Below the pieces are notes generated by a model, which was given only the letters and a program-made list of their open reading frames with translations, was not told where the DNA came from and searched no databases. 64,000 nt of DNA, taken from contig NZ_JOIX01000008.1 in assembly GCF_000720175.1 (NCBI RefSeq), positions 91,679 to 155,678 of the forward strand, in the 5' to 3' direction. Shown piece by piece: positions 46,977-56,190 of this stretch. The DNA is from Streptomyces sp. NRRL S-337. Lineage in GTDB: Bacteria; Actinomycetota; Actinomycetes; Streptomycetales; Streptomycetaceae. The translations under genes were made by a program, and so were the position numbers. Every line of letters begins with the position of its first letter. The first letter of the stretch is position 1.

Positions 46977-47234
46977 GCGGCGTGGCCCGGATCTGCGTCG
47001 TCCAGGCGGCCGGTGCGTCCGCGGTACCGCCTTGACCTCGACGTCGTCGGGGCCGGGCAGCCCCTCGGGCCGCCCGGCGAGCCGGACCTCAAGTCCCGTA
47101 CGGGGACCGGCGGAACGGGTGGATGCCACTGCGCTCTTCGGTGCGGAGTTCATGGCGGCGACGCCAGGGATTGCCCCATGGGCGAAGGTCAAGCCGGCGA
47201 TCTACAGTGGGCGGACCGAACCGGGGGGAATGAC

Positions 47235-49052
47235 ATGGAGCAGCCGGCGGACGCGCCGCGGAGTGCCGGGCGCTATCTGTGGTGGCTGGTGGCGAGCCAG
47301 CGGGGGCGGGTGGCGGCGGGGGCGGCGTACGGGAGCCTGTGGAACGCGGGGCTGATGGTGCCGCCGTACGTGCTCTCCCGGGCGATCGACGAGGGGCTGG
47401 CGCCGGGGCGGACCGCGGCGCTGGCGGGCTGGGTGGCGGTGCTGCTGGCCGTCGGCGGGCTGACCGCCTGGCTGGGCATGATGCGGCACCGCACGATGAC
47501 CAGGATCCGGATGGACGCCACGTTCCGTACGGTCCGGGCGGTCGTGGCGCACACCCTGCGGCTGGGCGCGGCGCTGCCCCGGCAGGTGACGACCGGGGAG
47601 GTCGTCACCATCGGGATCGGCGACGTCGCGGTGATCAGCCAGACCCTGACGATGACCGGGCCGGGCGTCGGCGGGGTGCTGGCGTACGGCGTCGTCGCCG
47701 TGCTGCTGCTGGCCGTCTCGCCGCTGCTCGCCGCGGTGGTGCTGCTGGGCGTGCCGCTGCTGGCGGTGGCGGTCGGGCCGCTGCTGGGACGGCTGCAGGG
47801 CGCGGAGACCCACTACCGCGAGCGGCAGAGCGGGCTGGCGGCCCAACTGGGCGATCTGGTGGGCGGGTTGCGGGTGCTCGGCGGGCTGGGCGGCAAGGAG
47901 GTCTTCGCCGGCCGCTACCGACGCGCGTCGCAGGAGCTGTGCCGCGAGGGCTACCGGGTCGGTGCGGTGACGAGCTGGATCCAGGCACTCGGGGTGGGTC
48001 TGCCGGTCCTGTTCCTGGCCGCCGTCACCTGGCTCGCGGCCCGGATGGCGGCACAAGGGGACCTCACCACCGGCGAGTTGGTGGCGGTCTACGGCTATAC
48101 GGCGGCCCTGGTGGTGCCGGTGTCGTTCTTCATCGAGGGCGGCTACGACCTCACCCGCGGCCTGGTCGCCGCCCGCCGGGTCGTACGGTTCCTGCACCTG
48201 CGGGCGGACGCGGCGGATCCCGAGGGCGTCACCGGCGCCGCGGATGCCGTGGAAGCGGATGCCGTGGAAGCGGACGGCGGGACCGTAGCGACGCGGCGAT
48301 CGGCCGGGCCCGAGCAGGTGGCCGTGCTGCGGGATCCGGAGTCGGGCGTCGAGGTGGTGCCCGGGCTGCTGACCGCGCTGGTCGCCGCCCGGCCGGCCGA
48401 ATCGGCGGCGGTGGTCGACCGCCTGGGCCGGTTCGCCGACTCCGCGGCGGCGTGGGGCGCGGTCCGGCTGGACGAGATCCCGCTGCACCGGGTCCGCGCA
48501 CGCATCCTGGTCGCGGACAACGAGGCGGACCTGTTCGCCGGCACCCTGCGCGAGGTGGTGAGCGGACGCCGGGACCGTACCGACGCGGCGATCGGCCGGG
48601 CCCTGCACACGGCCCTGGCCGAGGACATCGTCCGGGCCCTGCCCGACGGGCTGGACGCGCCGGTCGCGGCGCAGGGCCGCAACCTCTCCGGCGGCCAGCG
48701 GCAGCGGCTGCGCCTGGTACGGGCCCTGCTGGCCGACCCGGAGGTGCTGCTCGCGGTCGAGCCGACCTCGGCCGTGGACGCCCATACCGAGGCGGCGGTC
48801 GCGGCCCGGCTGCACGCCGCCCGCACCGGCCGTACGACGGTCGTCACCACCGCCTCCCCGCTGCTGCTGGACCACGCCGACGTGGTGTGCTTCCTCGTTG
48901 ACGGCAAGGTCAGCGCGGTCGGCCGGCACCGCCAACTCCTCGACGACGTACCCGCGTACCGCCGCCTGGTGGCCCGCGACGAGGACGAGGGCGAGGGCGA
49001 GGAACACGACGCGGAAGCATACGAGGACCAGGACGGAGGGGCCGCGTCATGA
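47235..49052 (+). CDS. ABC exporter half-transporter with an inactive nucleotide-binding domain (pair 2, subunit A)
   Basis: A 605-residue protein. The membrane domain is normal for an ABC exporter, but the ATPase domain is strongly degenerate: where Walker A should stand the text is ALVAARPAESAAVV with no P-loop Gly or Lys; the Q-loop Gln reads Asn (VADNEADLF); the Walker B Asp is Val508 (LLAVEPTSAVD); and the H-loop His is lost (TASPL). Only the signature LSGGQRQRL (from residue 484) and the Glu509 are kept. It can therefore only complement the partner's site. GGGGGG precedes ATG 47235. A 15-base tandem repeat (48240-48269) sits in the linker. Confidence 0.9.
   Translation: MEQPADAPRSAGRYLWWLVASQRGRVAAGAAYGSLWNAGLMVPPYVLSRAIDEGLAPGRTAALAGWVAVLLAVGGLTAWLGMMRHRTMTRIRMDATFRTVRAVVAHTLRLGAALPRQVTTGEVVTIGIGDVAVISQTLTMTGPGVGGVLAYGVVAVLLLAVSPLLAAVVLLGVPLLAVAVGPLLGRLQGAETHYRERQSGLAAQLGDLVGGLRVLGGLGGKEVFAGRYRRASQELCREGYRVGAVTSWIQALGVGLPVLFLAAVTWLAARMAAQGDLTTGELVAVYGYTAALVVPVSFFIEGGYDLTRGLVAARRVVRFLHLRADAADPEGVTGAADAVEADAVEADGGTVATRRSAGPEQVAVLRDPESGVEVVPGLLTALVAARPAESAAVVDRLGRFADSAAAWGAVRLDEIPLHRVRARILVADNEADLFAGTLREVVSGRRDRTDAAIGRALHTALAEDIVRALPDGLDAPVAAQGRNLSGGQRQRLRLVRALLADPEVLLAVEPTSAVDAHTEAAVAARLHAARTGRTTVVTTASPLLLDHADVVCFLVDGKVSAVGRHRQLLDDVPAYRRLVARDEDEGEGEEHDAEAYEDQDGGAAS
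48240..48269. repeat. 15-bp tandem repeat in the linker of the degenerate exporter subunit
   Basis: GCGGATGCCGTGGAA occurs twice in perfect tandem and encodes ADAVEADAVEAD-type linker sequence between the membrane and ATPase domains. It keeps the frame. Confidence 0.85.
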
Positions 49053-50866
49053 CGTCATCGACGGCACACGCCACACCACCCGGCTCGCACGGGCTTCCCG
49101 TGGCCGGGCCGACCGCGACCCGGCGGGCCGCGCTGCGGCTGGTGCGCCGGGACGGCCGGGCGTTCACGCTGATGCTGGTGCTGAACGCGCTGGCGGCCGG
49201 TGCCGGACTGGCCGGCCCGTGGCTGCTCGGCCGGATCGTGGACACGGTCCGGGACGGCGGCGGGGTGGCCGCGGTGGACCGGCTGGCACTGGTCATCCTG
49301 GTGTGCGCGGTGGCCCAGCTGCTGCTGGCACGGCAGGCCCGGTACGTAGGCCACCGCTTCGGGGAACGGGCCGCGGCGCGGATCCGGGAGCGTTACGTCG
49401 ACCGGGCGCTGGCGTTGCCGGCCGCGGTCGTGGAGCGGGCCGGGACCGGCGATCTGACGGCCCGCGGCACGACGGACGTCACCTCGGTCGGGCGGACGCT
49501 GCGGGACGCCGCGCCGGAGGTCTCGGTCGCGGCCGTGCAGGCACTGTTCCTGCTCGGTGCCGTGGTGGTGGTCGCTCCGCTGCTCGGGCTGTGTGCGCTG
49601 GGGCTGCTGGGCGGACTGCTGGCGGTCCGCTGGTATCTGCGCCGGGCGCACCGGGCGTATCTCGCGGAGGGCGCGGCGACCTCGGAACTGGCCGAGTTGC
49701 TGGCCGCCACCGCCGCGGGTGCCCGGACGGTGGAGGCGCTGGGCCTGCAGGAGCGCCGGTGGGCGGCGAGCGAGCGGGCGATCGCCGAGTGCCGCCGCAC
49801 GCGGCTGCGGACGCTGTTCCTGCGGAGTGTGCTGCTGCCCGCCGTGGACGTCGGCCATGTCCTGCCGGTGGCCGGTGTGCTGCTGGCCGGCGGGGCCCTG
49901 ATGGGGCGGGGAGGTGTCGGTCTGGGCGCGGTGGTCGCCGCCGCGCTGTATCTGCGGCAGCTGTCCGAGCCGCTGGACACGGTTCTGCTGTGGATGGAGC
50001 AACTGCAGAGCAGCGGCGCGGCGTTCGCCCGCGTCGAGGGGCTGGGGGCGGTCCCGGAGGCCCGGGAGGCGGCCGGCGGCGCCGGTCCGGTCCCGGCCGG
50101 TGACCGGATCGAGGCGTGTGGCGTGCACTACGCCTACCCCACCGGCGGTGACGGGCCGGCCGGGGCGGCGGACCCGGGTGCCGGGGACGTCCTGCACGGC
50201 GTCACCCTCACCGTCCGCCCCGGTGAGCGGCTGGCGCTGGTGGGTCCCTCCGGGGCCGGGAAGTCCACGCTGGGGCGGCTGCTGGCCGGCATCGAGGCGC
50301 CGCGCCGCGGGTCGGTGACGGTCGGCGGGGTGCCGGTCGCGGGGCTGGATCCTGAGGTGCTGCGGCGGCACGTGGTCCTGGTCACCCAGGAGCACCACGT
50401 GTTCCTGGGCAGCGTCCGCGACAACCTCCGGCTGGCCGCGCCCGGTGCCGGGGACGGCGAGCTGCGGGCCGCGCTGGCGGCCGTCGGGGCCGGCTGGGCC
50501 GGGGAACTGCCGGCCGGTCTGGACACCGAGCTGGGGCCGGGCGGCCACCGCCTCGACGGCGCGCAGTCCCAGCAACTGGCCCTGGCACGGGTGGTGTTGG
50601 CCGACCCGCACACGGTGATCCTGGACGAGGCGACGGCGCTGCTCGATCCGCGTACCGCGCGGCACACCGAGCGGGCGCTGGCCGCCGTGCTCGCGGGCCG
50701 TACGGTCATCGCCGTCGCGCACCGGCTGCACACCGCACATGACGCGGACCGGGTCGCCGTCATGGAGGCCGGCCGGCTGGCCGAACTCGGCACCCATGAC
50801 GAGCTGGTGGCGGCCGGTGGTGCGTATGCGGCGCTCTGGCGGTCCTGGCACGGGGGACGGCCGTGA
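49049..50866 (+). CDS. ABC exporter half-transporter (pair 2, subunit B, catalytic)
   Basis: A 605-residue partner with intact Walker A GPSGAGKST, Q-loop VTQEHHVF, Walker B VILDEATALLD and H-loop VAHRLHT, but a broken signature LDGAQSQQL in place of LSGGQ. Combined with subunit A this leaves exactly one complete ATP site (these Walker motifs with subunit A's LSGGQ) and one dead site. ATG 49049 overlaps the subunit A stop. Substrate unknown. Confidence 0.9.
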   Translation: MTSSTAHATPPGSHGLPVAGPTATRRAALRLVRRDGRAFTLMLVLNALAAGAGLAGPWLLGRIVDTVRDGGGVAAVDRLALVILVCAVAQLLLARQARYVGHRFGERAAARIRERYVDRALALPAAVVERAGTGDLTARGTTDVTSVGRTLRDAAPEVSVAAVQALFLLGAVVVVAPLLGLCALGLLGGLLAVRWYLRRAHRAYLAEGAATSELAELLAATAAGARTVEALGLQERRWAASERAIAECRRTRLRTLFLRSVLLPAVDVGHVLPVAGVLLAGGALMGRGGVGLGAVVAAALYLRQLSEPLDTVLLWMEQLQSSGAAFARVEGLGAVPEAREAAGGAGPVPAGDRIEACGVHYAYPTGGDGPAGAADPGAGDVLHGVTLTVRPGERLALVGPSGAGKSTLGRLLAGIEAPRRGSVTVGGVPVAGLDPEVLRRHVVLVTQEHHVFLGSVRDNLRLAAPGAGDGELRAALAAVGAGWAGELPAGLDTELGPGGHRLDGAQSQQLALARVVLADPHTVILDEATALLDPRTARHTERALAAVLAGRTVIAVAHRLHTAHDADRVAVMEAGRLAELGTHDELVAAGGAYAALWRSWHGGRP

Positions 50867-51186
50867 CGGCGATCACTCATCGTCCGGATTCCGGACGTCG
50901 ATTTCGCGCAACGGACGTTTTCCGGCCAATTACTTGAACGGACCCTGACAACCAGCCAGCCGTGGTGGGACTCTTCCCCGCAGCCGCCGCACGGTCCCCA
51001 CAGCACCACGCCCTGCGGCAGCGGGCTTCCCCTGCACGATCCGTTCCACCAGTACGTCGCACCTCTTGCGTACGTCTCCCCCCACACGCTCCAAGTGTTC
51101 TGCCTCGATCTGCCCGGACGGCCGTTGGGCCGCCCGGTCCCCCTCGGCCGCGCCGTCACGTAGCGGCCACCGCAGAAGGAGTCAGT
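50867..51186. other. Intergenic region upstream of the first M4 protease gene
   Basis: It holds the element at 50911-50950, shared with the second M4 protease gene, and the AAGGAG ribosome binding site next to GTG 51187. No coding sequence or clear terminator for the exporter operon is seen. Confidence 0.6.
50911..50950 (+). promoter_or_regulatory. Shared upstream element, copy A (M4 proteases)
   Basis: ACGGACG, then CGGCCAA, TGAAC and CCTGACA occur in this order and at nearly the same spacing as in the copy at 53624-53663. It lies 236 bases upstream of the first M4 protease start; conserved blocks in otherwise unlike flanks suggest a regulatory site or promoter. Confidence 0.5.
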
Positions 51187-53466
51187 GTGAGACGCACCCC
51201 CCATGGACGCGCCGTCGCGACCGGCGCGCTGGTCGCCGTCACCGCGATGCTGGCCGTCGGAGTCCAGGCCGGCACCGGTACGGCGGCCGCCCCGCGGCCC
51301 GGCACCGCGCACGCCGTACCCGATCCCGGCGCACTGCCGGCCAAGCTGTCCCCGTCCCAGCGTGCGGAGCTGATACGGGCGGCCGGCGCCACCACCGCCA
51401 AGACGGCCCGCGAGCTCAAGCTCGGCGCCAAGGAGAAGCTGGTCGTCAAGGACGTCTCGAAGGACGCCAACGGCACGGTCCACACCCGCTACGAGCGCAC
51501 CTACGCCGGACTGCCGGTGCTCGGCGGCGACCTCGTCGTGCACGAGAGCAAGGGCGGCACGCTCAAGGGCGTCACCAAGGCCGTCCGTTCGCAGCTGAAG
51601 GTCGCGAGCACCACCGCCAAGATCACCCCGGCCGCGGCCGCCGCGAAGGCCGTCTCCGCGGCGAAGACCCTCGGGTCGAAGAAGACCGCCCCGGCGAAGG
51701 CTCCCCGCAAGGTGATCTGGGTCGCCGACGGCAAGCCGCGGCTGGCCTACGAGACCGTGGTCGGCGGGCTGCAGGACGACGGCACCCCCAACCAGCTGCA
51801 CGTCATCACCGACGCCACCACCGGTGCCAAGATCTTCCAGTACCAGGGCATCGAGACCGGCGTCGGCAACAGCAAGTACAGCGGCAAGGTCACCATCGGG
51901 ACCTCGGGCTCCGCCCCGAACTTCTCGATGACCGACGCCACCCGCGGCGGCCACAAGACCTACAACCTCAACCACGGTTCGTCGGGCACCGGTTCGCTGT
52001 TCACCGACGCCGACGACACCTGGGGCGACGGCACGACGCAGAACGCCCAGACGGCCGGTGTGGACGCCGCCTACGGCGCCCAGGAGACCTGGGACTACTA
52101 CAAGAACGTGCACGGCCGCAGCGGCATCAAGGGCGACGGCGTCGGCGCCTACTCCCGCGTCCACTACGGCAACAGCTACGTCAACGCCTTCTGGGACGAC
52201 GGCTGCTTCTGCATGACGTACGGCGACGGCAGCGGCAACGCCGACCCGCTGACCTCCCTCGACGTGGCCGGCCACGAGATGTCGCACGGTGTCACCTCCA
52301 ACACCGCAGGCCTGGAGTACAGCGGCGAGTCCGGCGGCCTCAACGAGGCGACCTCCGACATCTTCGGCACGGCGGTGGAGTTCTACGCCAACAACGCGTC
52401 CGACCCCGGTGACTACCTCATCGGCGAGAAGATCGACATCAACGGCGACGGCACCCCGCTGCGCTACATGGACAAGCCCAGCAAGGACGGCGCCTCCGCG
52501 GACTACTGGTCGAGCGGTGTCGGCAACAAGGACGTGCACTACTCGTCCGGCGTCGCCAACCACTTCTTCTACCTGCTGTCCGAGGGCAGCGGCCCGAAGG
52601 ACATCGGCGGCGTCCACTACGACAGCCCGACCTCCGACAACCTTCCGGTGCCGGGCATCGGCCGGGCCAACGCCGAGAAGGTGTGGTTCAAGGCGCTCAG
52701 CCAGTACATGACCGCCACCACCAACTACGCCGACGCCCGCACCGCCACGCTGAAGGCGGCAGCGGACCTGTTCGGCCAGGGCAGCGCGTCGTACAACACG
52801 GTCGCCAACACCTGGGCGGCGGTCAACGTCGGCTCCCGCGTACCGGACGGCGGCGGGGTCACCGTCACCAACCCGGGCAACCAGACCAGCACCGTCGGCC
52901 AGGCCGCGAGCCTGCAGATCAAGGCCACCAGCGGCACCGCGGGCGCGCTGTCCTACGCGGCGAGCGGACTGCCCTCCGGGCTGTCCATCAACGCGAGCAC
53001 CGGTCTGATCTCCGGGACGCCGACCACGGCCGGCACGTCCAACGTGACGGTGACGGTCACCGACTCCGCGAAGAAGACCGGAACCACCTCCTTCACCTGG
53101 ACGGTCAACGCGACCGGCGGCGGCAACGTCTTCGAGAACTCCGCCGATGTGCAGATCCCGGACGCGGGCGCGGCGGTCACCTCGCCGATCACCGTCAGCC
53201 GCAGCGGCAACGCCTCCAGCACGCTGAAGGTCGGCGTGGACATCGTCCACACCTACCGCGGTGACCTGGTCATCGACCTGATCGCCCCGGACGGCACGGC
53301 CTACCGGCTGAAGAACTCCAACGCGTACGACTCCGCGGCGAACGTGAACACCACGTACACCGTCAACGCCTCCTCGGAGGCGGCGAGCGGCACCTGGAAG
53401 CTGCGCGTCCAGGACGTCTACTCGCAGGACTCCGGTTACATCAACGGCTGGAAGCTGACGTTCTGA
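51187..53466 (+). CDS. Secreted M4-family metallopeptidase with Ig-like and P-domain
   Basis: A 759-residue precursor: signal peptide; FTP/PepSY-type propeptide (LVVKDVSKDANGTVHTRYER, GLPVLGGDLVVH); thermolysin-type catalytic domain with HEMSH (residues 363-367) and third zinc ligand Glu387 in GGLNEATSD; a He_PIG-type Ig-like domain (NQTSTVGQAASLQI, LPSGLSINASTGLISGTPT); and a C-terminal proprotein-convertase P domain (VFENSADVQIPDAGAAVTSP, YRGDLVIDLIAPDGTAYRL, WKLRVQDVYSQDSGYINGWKL). The C-terminal domains probably help stability or substrate binding. AAGGAG precedes GTG 51187. A shorter paralogue follows. Confidence 0.95.
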   Translation: MRRTPHGRAVATGALVAVTAMLAVGVQAGTGTAAAPRPGTAHAVPDPGALPAKLSPSQRAELIRAAGATTAKTARELKLGAKEKLVVKDVSKDANGTVHTRYERTYAGLPVLGGDLVVHESKGGTLKGVTKAVRSQLKVASTTAKITPAAAAAKAVSAAKTLGSKKTAPAKAPRKVIWVADGKPRLAYETVVGGLQDDGTPNQLHVITDATTGAKIFQYQGIETGVGNSKYSGKVTIGTSGSAPNFSMTDATRGGHKTYNLNHGSSGTGSLFTDADDTWGDGTTQNAQTAGVDAAYGAQETWDYYKNVHGRSGIKGDGVGAYSRVHYGNSYVNAFWDDGCFCMTYGDGSGNADPLTSLDVAGHEMSHGVTSNTAGLEYSGESGGLNEATSDIFGTAVEFYANNASDPGDYLIGEKIDINGDGTPLRYMDKPSKDGASADYWSSGVGNKDVHYSSGVANHFFYLLSEGSGPKDIGGVHYDSPTSDNLPVPGIGRANAEKVWFKALSQYMTATTNYADARTATLKAAADLFGQGSASYNTVANTWAAVNVGSRVPDGGGVTVTNPGNQTSTVGQAASLQIKATSGTAGALSYAASGLPSGLSINASTGLISGTPTTAGTSNVTVTVTDSAKKTGTTSFTWTVNATGGGNVFENSADVQIPDAGAAVTSPITVSRSGNASSTLKVGVDIVHTYRGDLVIDLIAPDGTAYRLKNSNAYDSAANVNTTYTVNASSEAASGTWKLRVQDVYSQDSGYINGWKLTF

Positions 53467-53623
53467 TCCCGCGAGGGCACTCAGTCGTCACCTTGCTGTG
53501 ACATAGCCGGGCCGGTCGCCGGGAAGACGGGCAACTGACCTGGTGAGCAGGGAAATTGGGCGTCGTCCCCGGAACTCCGGGGGCGGCGCCCGCCTCCGTT
53601 ATGCGAACACCGATCACCTCAGT

Positions 53624-53663
53624 ACGGACGACTTTCGGCCAACCTGTGAACAGGCTCCTGACA
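53624..53663 (+). promoter_or_regulatory. Shared upstream element, copy B (M4 proteases)
   Basis: Same blocks as copy A: ACGGACG, CGGCCAA, TGAAC, CCTGACA over 40 bases. It lies 90 bases upstream of the second M4 protease start, so it may contain or adjoin the promoter. Confidence 0.5.
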
Positions 53664-53728
53664 TGCACGCGTACAGCTGGCAGTGTTCCGGAACGCGAGT
53701 CACACCCGCATCGCTTTGCACCCCCACC

Positions 53729-53740
53729 ACTTGGCAAAGT
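53729..53740 (+). promoter_or_regulatory. ACTTGGCAAAGT motif in the leader of the second M4 protease gene
   Basis: The same 12 bases occur upstream of the M1 peptidase gene (6558-6569, minus strand). Here the motif ends 13 bases before GTG 53754 and abuts the ribosome binding site, so a bound protein or a small RNA hairpin there could affect translation. Confidence 0.4.
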
Positions 53741-53753
53741 TGAAGGAGCACCC

Positions 53754-55388
53754 GTGGCCCCCCACATATCCCGTAAGACCCGTGTGATCGGTGGCGGCCT
53801 GGCGGCCGCCGCCCTGCTGGCGGCGGGCATCACCGCCGGTACGGCCGGCGCCTCGCCGGCCCCGTCCCCCCACAAGGACGCATCCCCTCTCCAGCTCAGC
53901 GCCTCGCACCGCGCGGAACTCCTGCGCGACGCGGACACCACCAAGGCGCAGACCGCGAAGGCCCTCGGCCTCGGCGGCCAGGAGAAGCTGGTCGTCAAGG
54001 ACGTCATCAAGGACGCCGACGGCACCACGCACACCCGCTACGACCGCACCTTCGCCGGACTTCCGGTGCTGGGCGGCGACCTGGTCGTGCACACCGCCAA
54101 GGGCGGCGCGATCAAGTCGACCACCAAGTCGACGCAGAAGAGCATCAAGGTGGCCTCCACCACCGCCAAGATCGCCCCCCAGGCCGCCGCGAAGTCGGCC
54201 CAGGGCACCGCGGTGAAGTCGCTCGCCGCCAAGCAGGCCCCCGCCGCGCAGACCCCGAAGAAGGTCGTCTGGGCCGCCTCCGGTACGCCGGTCCTGGCCT
54301 ACGACACCGTCGTCAAGGGCGTCCAGAAGGACGGCACCCCCAGCCGGCTGCACGTCATCACCGACGCCAACACCGGCAAGAAGCTCTTCCAGTACGACGA
54401 GATCCACACCGGCAAGGGCGAGAGCGAGTACAGCGGCAGCGTCGAGCTGGGCACCAAGAAGGAGGGCAGCGGCTTCACCCTGACCGACGACGGGCGCGGT
54501 GGCCACAAGACCTCCAACCTGGGGAACAGCGAGTCCGGTGACGGCAAGGCCTTCACGGACGACGACGACGCCTGGGGCACCGGCAAGCCCGACGACCCGC
54601 AGACCGCGGCCGTCGACGCCCACTACGGTGCGGCCCTGACCTGGGACTACTACAAGACCGTGCACGGCCGCAGCGGCATCAAGGGCGACGGCAAGGGAGC
54701 CTCGTCCCGCGTCCACTACGGCAACAGCTACGTCAACGCCTTCTGGGACGACAGCTGCTTCTGCATGACGTACGGCGACGGCGAGGGCAACAAGAAGCCG
54801 CTCACCGCCATCGACGTCGCGGCGCACGAGATGTCGCACGGTGTCACCTCCGCCACCGCCAACCTCACCTACAGCGGTGAGTCCGGCGGCCTCAACGAGG
54901 GCACCTCGGACATCTTCGGCACCTCGGTCGAGTTCTACGCCAAGAACGCCAAGGACCCGGGCGACTACCTCATCGGCGAGAAGATCGACATCAACGGTGA
55001 CGGCAAGCCGCTGCGCTACATGGACAAGCCCAGCAAGGACGGCCAGTCGCAGGACAACTGGGACTCCAACACCGGCAACCTCGACCCGCACTACTCCTCG
55101 GGCGTCGCCAACCACTTCTTCTACCTGCTGTCCGAGGGCAGCGGCGCGAAGGAGATCGGTGGCGTCAAGTACGACAGCCCGACGGCGGACGGCAAGAAGG
55201 TCGAGGGCATCGGCCGGGACAAGGCCGAGAAGATCTGGTTCAAGGCCCTCACCGAGTACATGACCTCGAACACCGACTACAAGGCGGCCCGTGAGGCCAC
55301 CAAGAAGGCCGCGACCGACCTCTACGGCGCGGACAGCGCCGAGGTCAAGGGCGTCGAGGCGGCCTGGACCGGCGTCGCCGTCAAGTGA
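53754..55388 (+). CDS. Secreted M4-family metallopeptidase, short paralogue
   Basis: A 544-residue precursor: signal peptide, FTP/PepSY propeptide (GLPVLGGDLVVH) and thermolysin-type catalytic domain with HEMSH (358-362) and Glu382 in GGLNEGTSD. It ends right after the catalytic domain (AAWTGVAVK), lacking the Ig-like and P domains of its neighbour. Long stretches are identical between the two, including YNSYVNAFWDD-type GNSYVNAFWDD and SSGVANHFFYLLSEGSG, so they are tandem duplicates. AAGGAG precedes GTG 53754; the larger ORF start is not used. Confidence 0.95.
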   Translation: MAPHISRKTRVIGGGLAAAALLAAGITAGTAGASPAPSPHKDASPLQLSASHRAELLRDADTTKAQTAKALGLGGQEKLVVKDVIKDADGTTHTRYDRTFAGLPVLGGDLVVHTAKGGAIKSTTKSTQKSIKVASTTAKIAPQAAAKSAQGTAVKSLAAKQAPAAQTPKKVVWAASGTPVLAYDTVVKGVQKDGTPSRLHVITDANTGKKLFQYDEIHTGKGESEYSGSVELGTKKEGSGFTLTDDGRGGHKTSNLGNSESGDGKAFTDDDDAWGTGKPDDPQTAAVDAHYGAALTWDYYKTVHGRSGIKGDGKGASSRVHYGNSYVNAFWDDSCFCMTYGDGEGNKKPLTAIDVAAHEMSHGVTSATANLTYSGESGGLNEGTSDIFGTSVEFYAKNAKDPGDYLIGEKIDINGDGKPLRYMDKPSKDGQSQDNWDSNTGNLDPHYSSGVANHFFYLLSEGSGAKEIGGVKYDSPTADGKKVEGIGRDKAEKIWFKALTEYMTSNTDYKAAREATKKAATDLYGADSAEVKGVEAAWTGVAVK

Positions 55389-55440
55389 CGCAATTGGCCG
55401 ATGCGCACTGATCGGCCCGGGGTAACGTGACCCCGAAGCG

Positions 55441-55471
55441 GGCGGTGTCCGGAGACCCTCCGGACACCGCC
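55441..55471 (+). terminator. Terminator hairpin after the second M4 protease gene
   Basis: GGCGGTGTCCGGA and TCCGGACACCGCC form a perfect 13-bp stem with a 5-base loop, followed by TTCGCG. It lies 53 bases after the stop codon. Confidence 0.75.
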
Positions 55472-55524
55472 TTCGCGCGTCCCGGGGCGGTCGGCGCGCG
55501 CAACGGGGCGGAACGGGGGTCCGG

Positions 55525-56190
55525 ATGGACGACACGATCAGGGTGCTGCTCGCCGACGACGAGGCCCTGCTGCGGGCCGGGGTGCGCGCGATCCTCGCCA
55601 CCGCGCCCGGCATCGAGGTGGTCGCGGAGGCCGGGGACGGCCGCGCGGCGGTCGACCTCGCGCTGCGGCACCGCCCCGACGTGTGCCTCCTCGACATCCG
55701 CATGCCGCGCCTGGACGGCCTGGCCGCGGCCGCCGAACTCGCCACCGCCCTCCCGGAGACGGCGGTGGTCATGCTGACCACCTTCTCGGAGGACGACCAC
55801 ATCGCCGGCGCGCTCGGCGCGGGCGCCGCCGGCTTCCTGCTCAAGACCGGTGATCCGCGGGAGCTCATCGCCGGGGTCCGGGCCGTCGCGGAGGGCGGCG
55901 CCTGCCTCGCCCCGTCGGTTGCCCGGCGGGTCATCTCCCATATGGCGAACGGGCAGTTGGGCCGGGGCGCGGCGGCCCGGGCCCGGGTCGCCGAGCTGAC
56001 CCCGCGCGAACGCGAGGTGCTCGGCCTGGTCGGCGCCGGGTTGTCCAACGCGGAGATCGCCCGGCGGCTCTTCCTGGTCGAGGGCACCGTCAAGGCGTAC
56101 GTCAGCGCGGCCCTGGCCCGACTGGGCGTCAAAAACCGCGTCCAGGCCGCAGTCCTCGCCTACGAGGCCGGCCTGGTCCCCGCCTCGTGA
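55525..56190 (+). CDS. NarL/LuxR-family response regulator
   Basis: A 221-residue regulator. The receiver starts IRVLLADDEALLRAGVRAIL with the phosphoacceptor in CLLDIRMPRLDGL, Thr in MLTTFSEDDH and Lys in GFLLKTGDP. The C-terminal LuxR helix-turn-helix reads ELTPREREVLGLVGAGLSNAEIARRLFLVEGTVKAYVSAALARLGV. Its stop overlaps the sensor kinase start by 4 bases. Target genes are unknown. Confidence 0.94.
   Translation: MDDTIRVLLADDEALLRAGVRAILATAPGIEVVAEAGDGRAAVDLALRHRPDVCLLDIRMPRLDGLAAAAELATALPETAVVMLTTFSEDDHIAGALGAGAAGFLLKTGDPRELIAGVRAVAEGGACLAPSVARRVISHMANGQLGRGAAARARVAELTPREREVLGLVGAGLSNAEIARRLFLVEGTVKAYVSAALARLGVKNRVQAAVLAYEAGLVPAS

Larger units (their letters stand above)
53467..53753. 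other. Intergenic region upstream of the second M4 protease gene
   Basis: Contains the copy B element (53624-53663) and the ACTTGGCAAAGT motif (53729-53740). No gene is supported. Confidence 0.6.
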
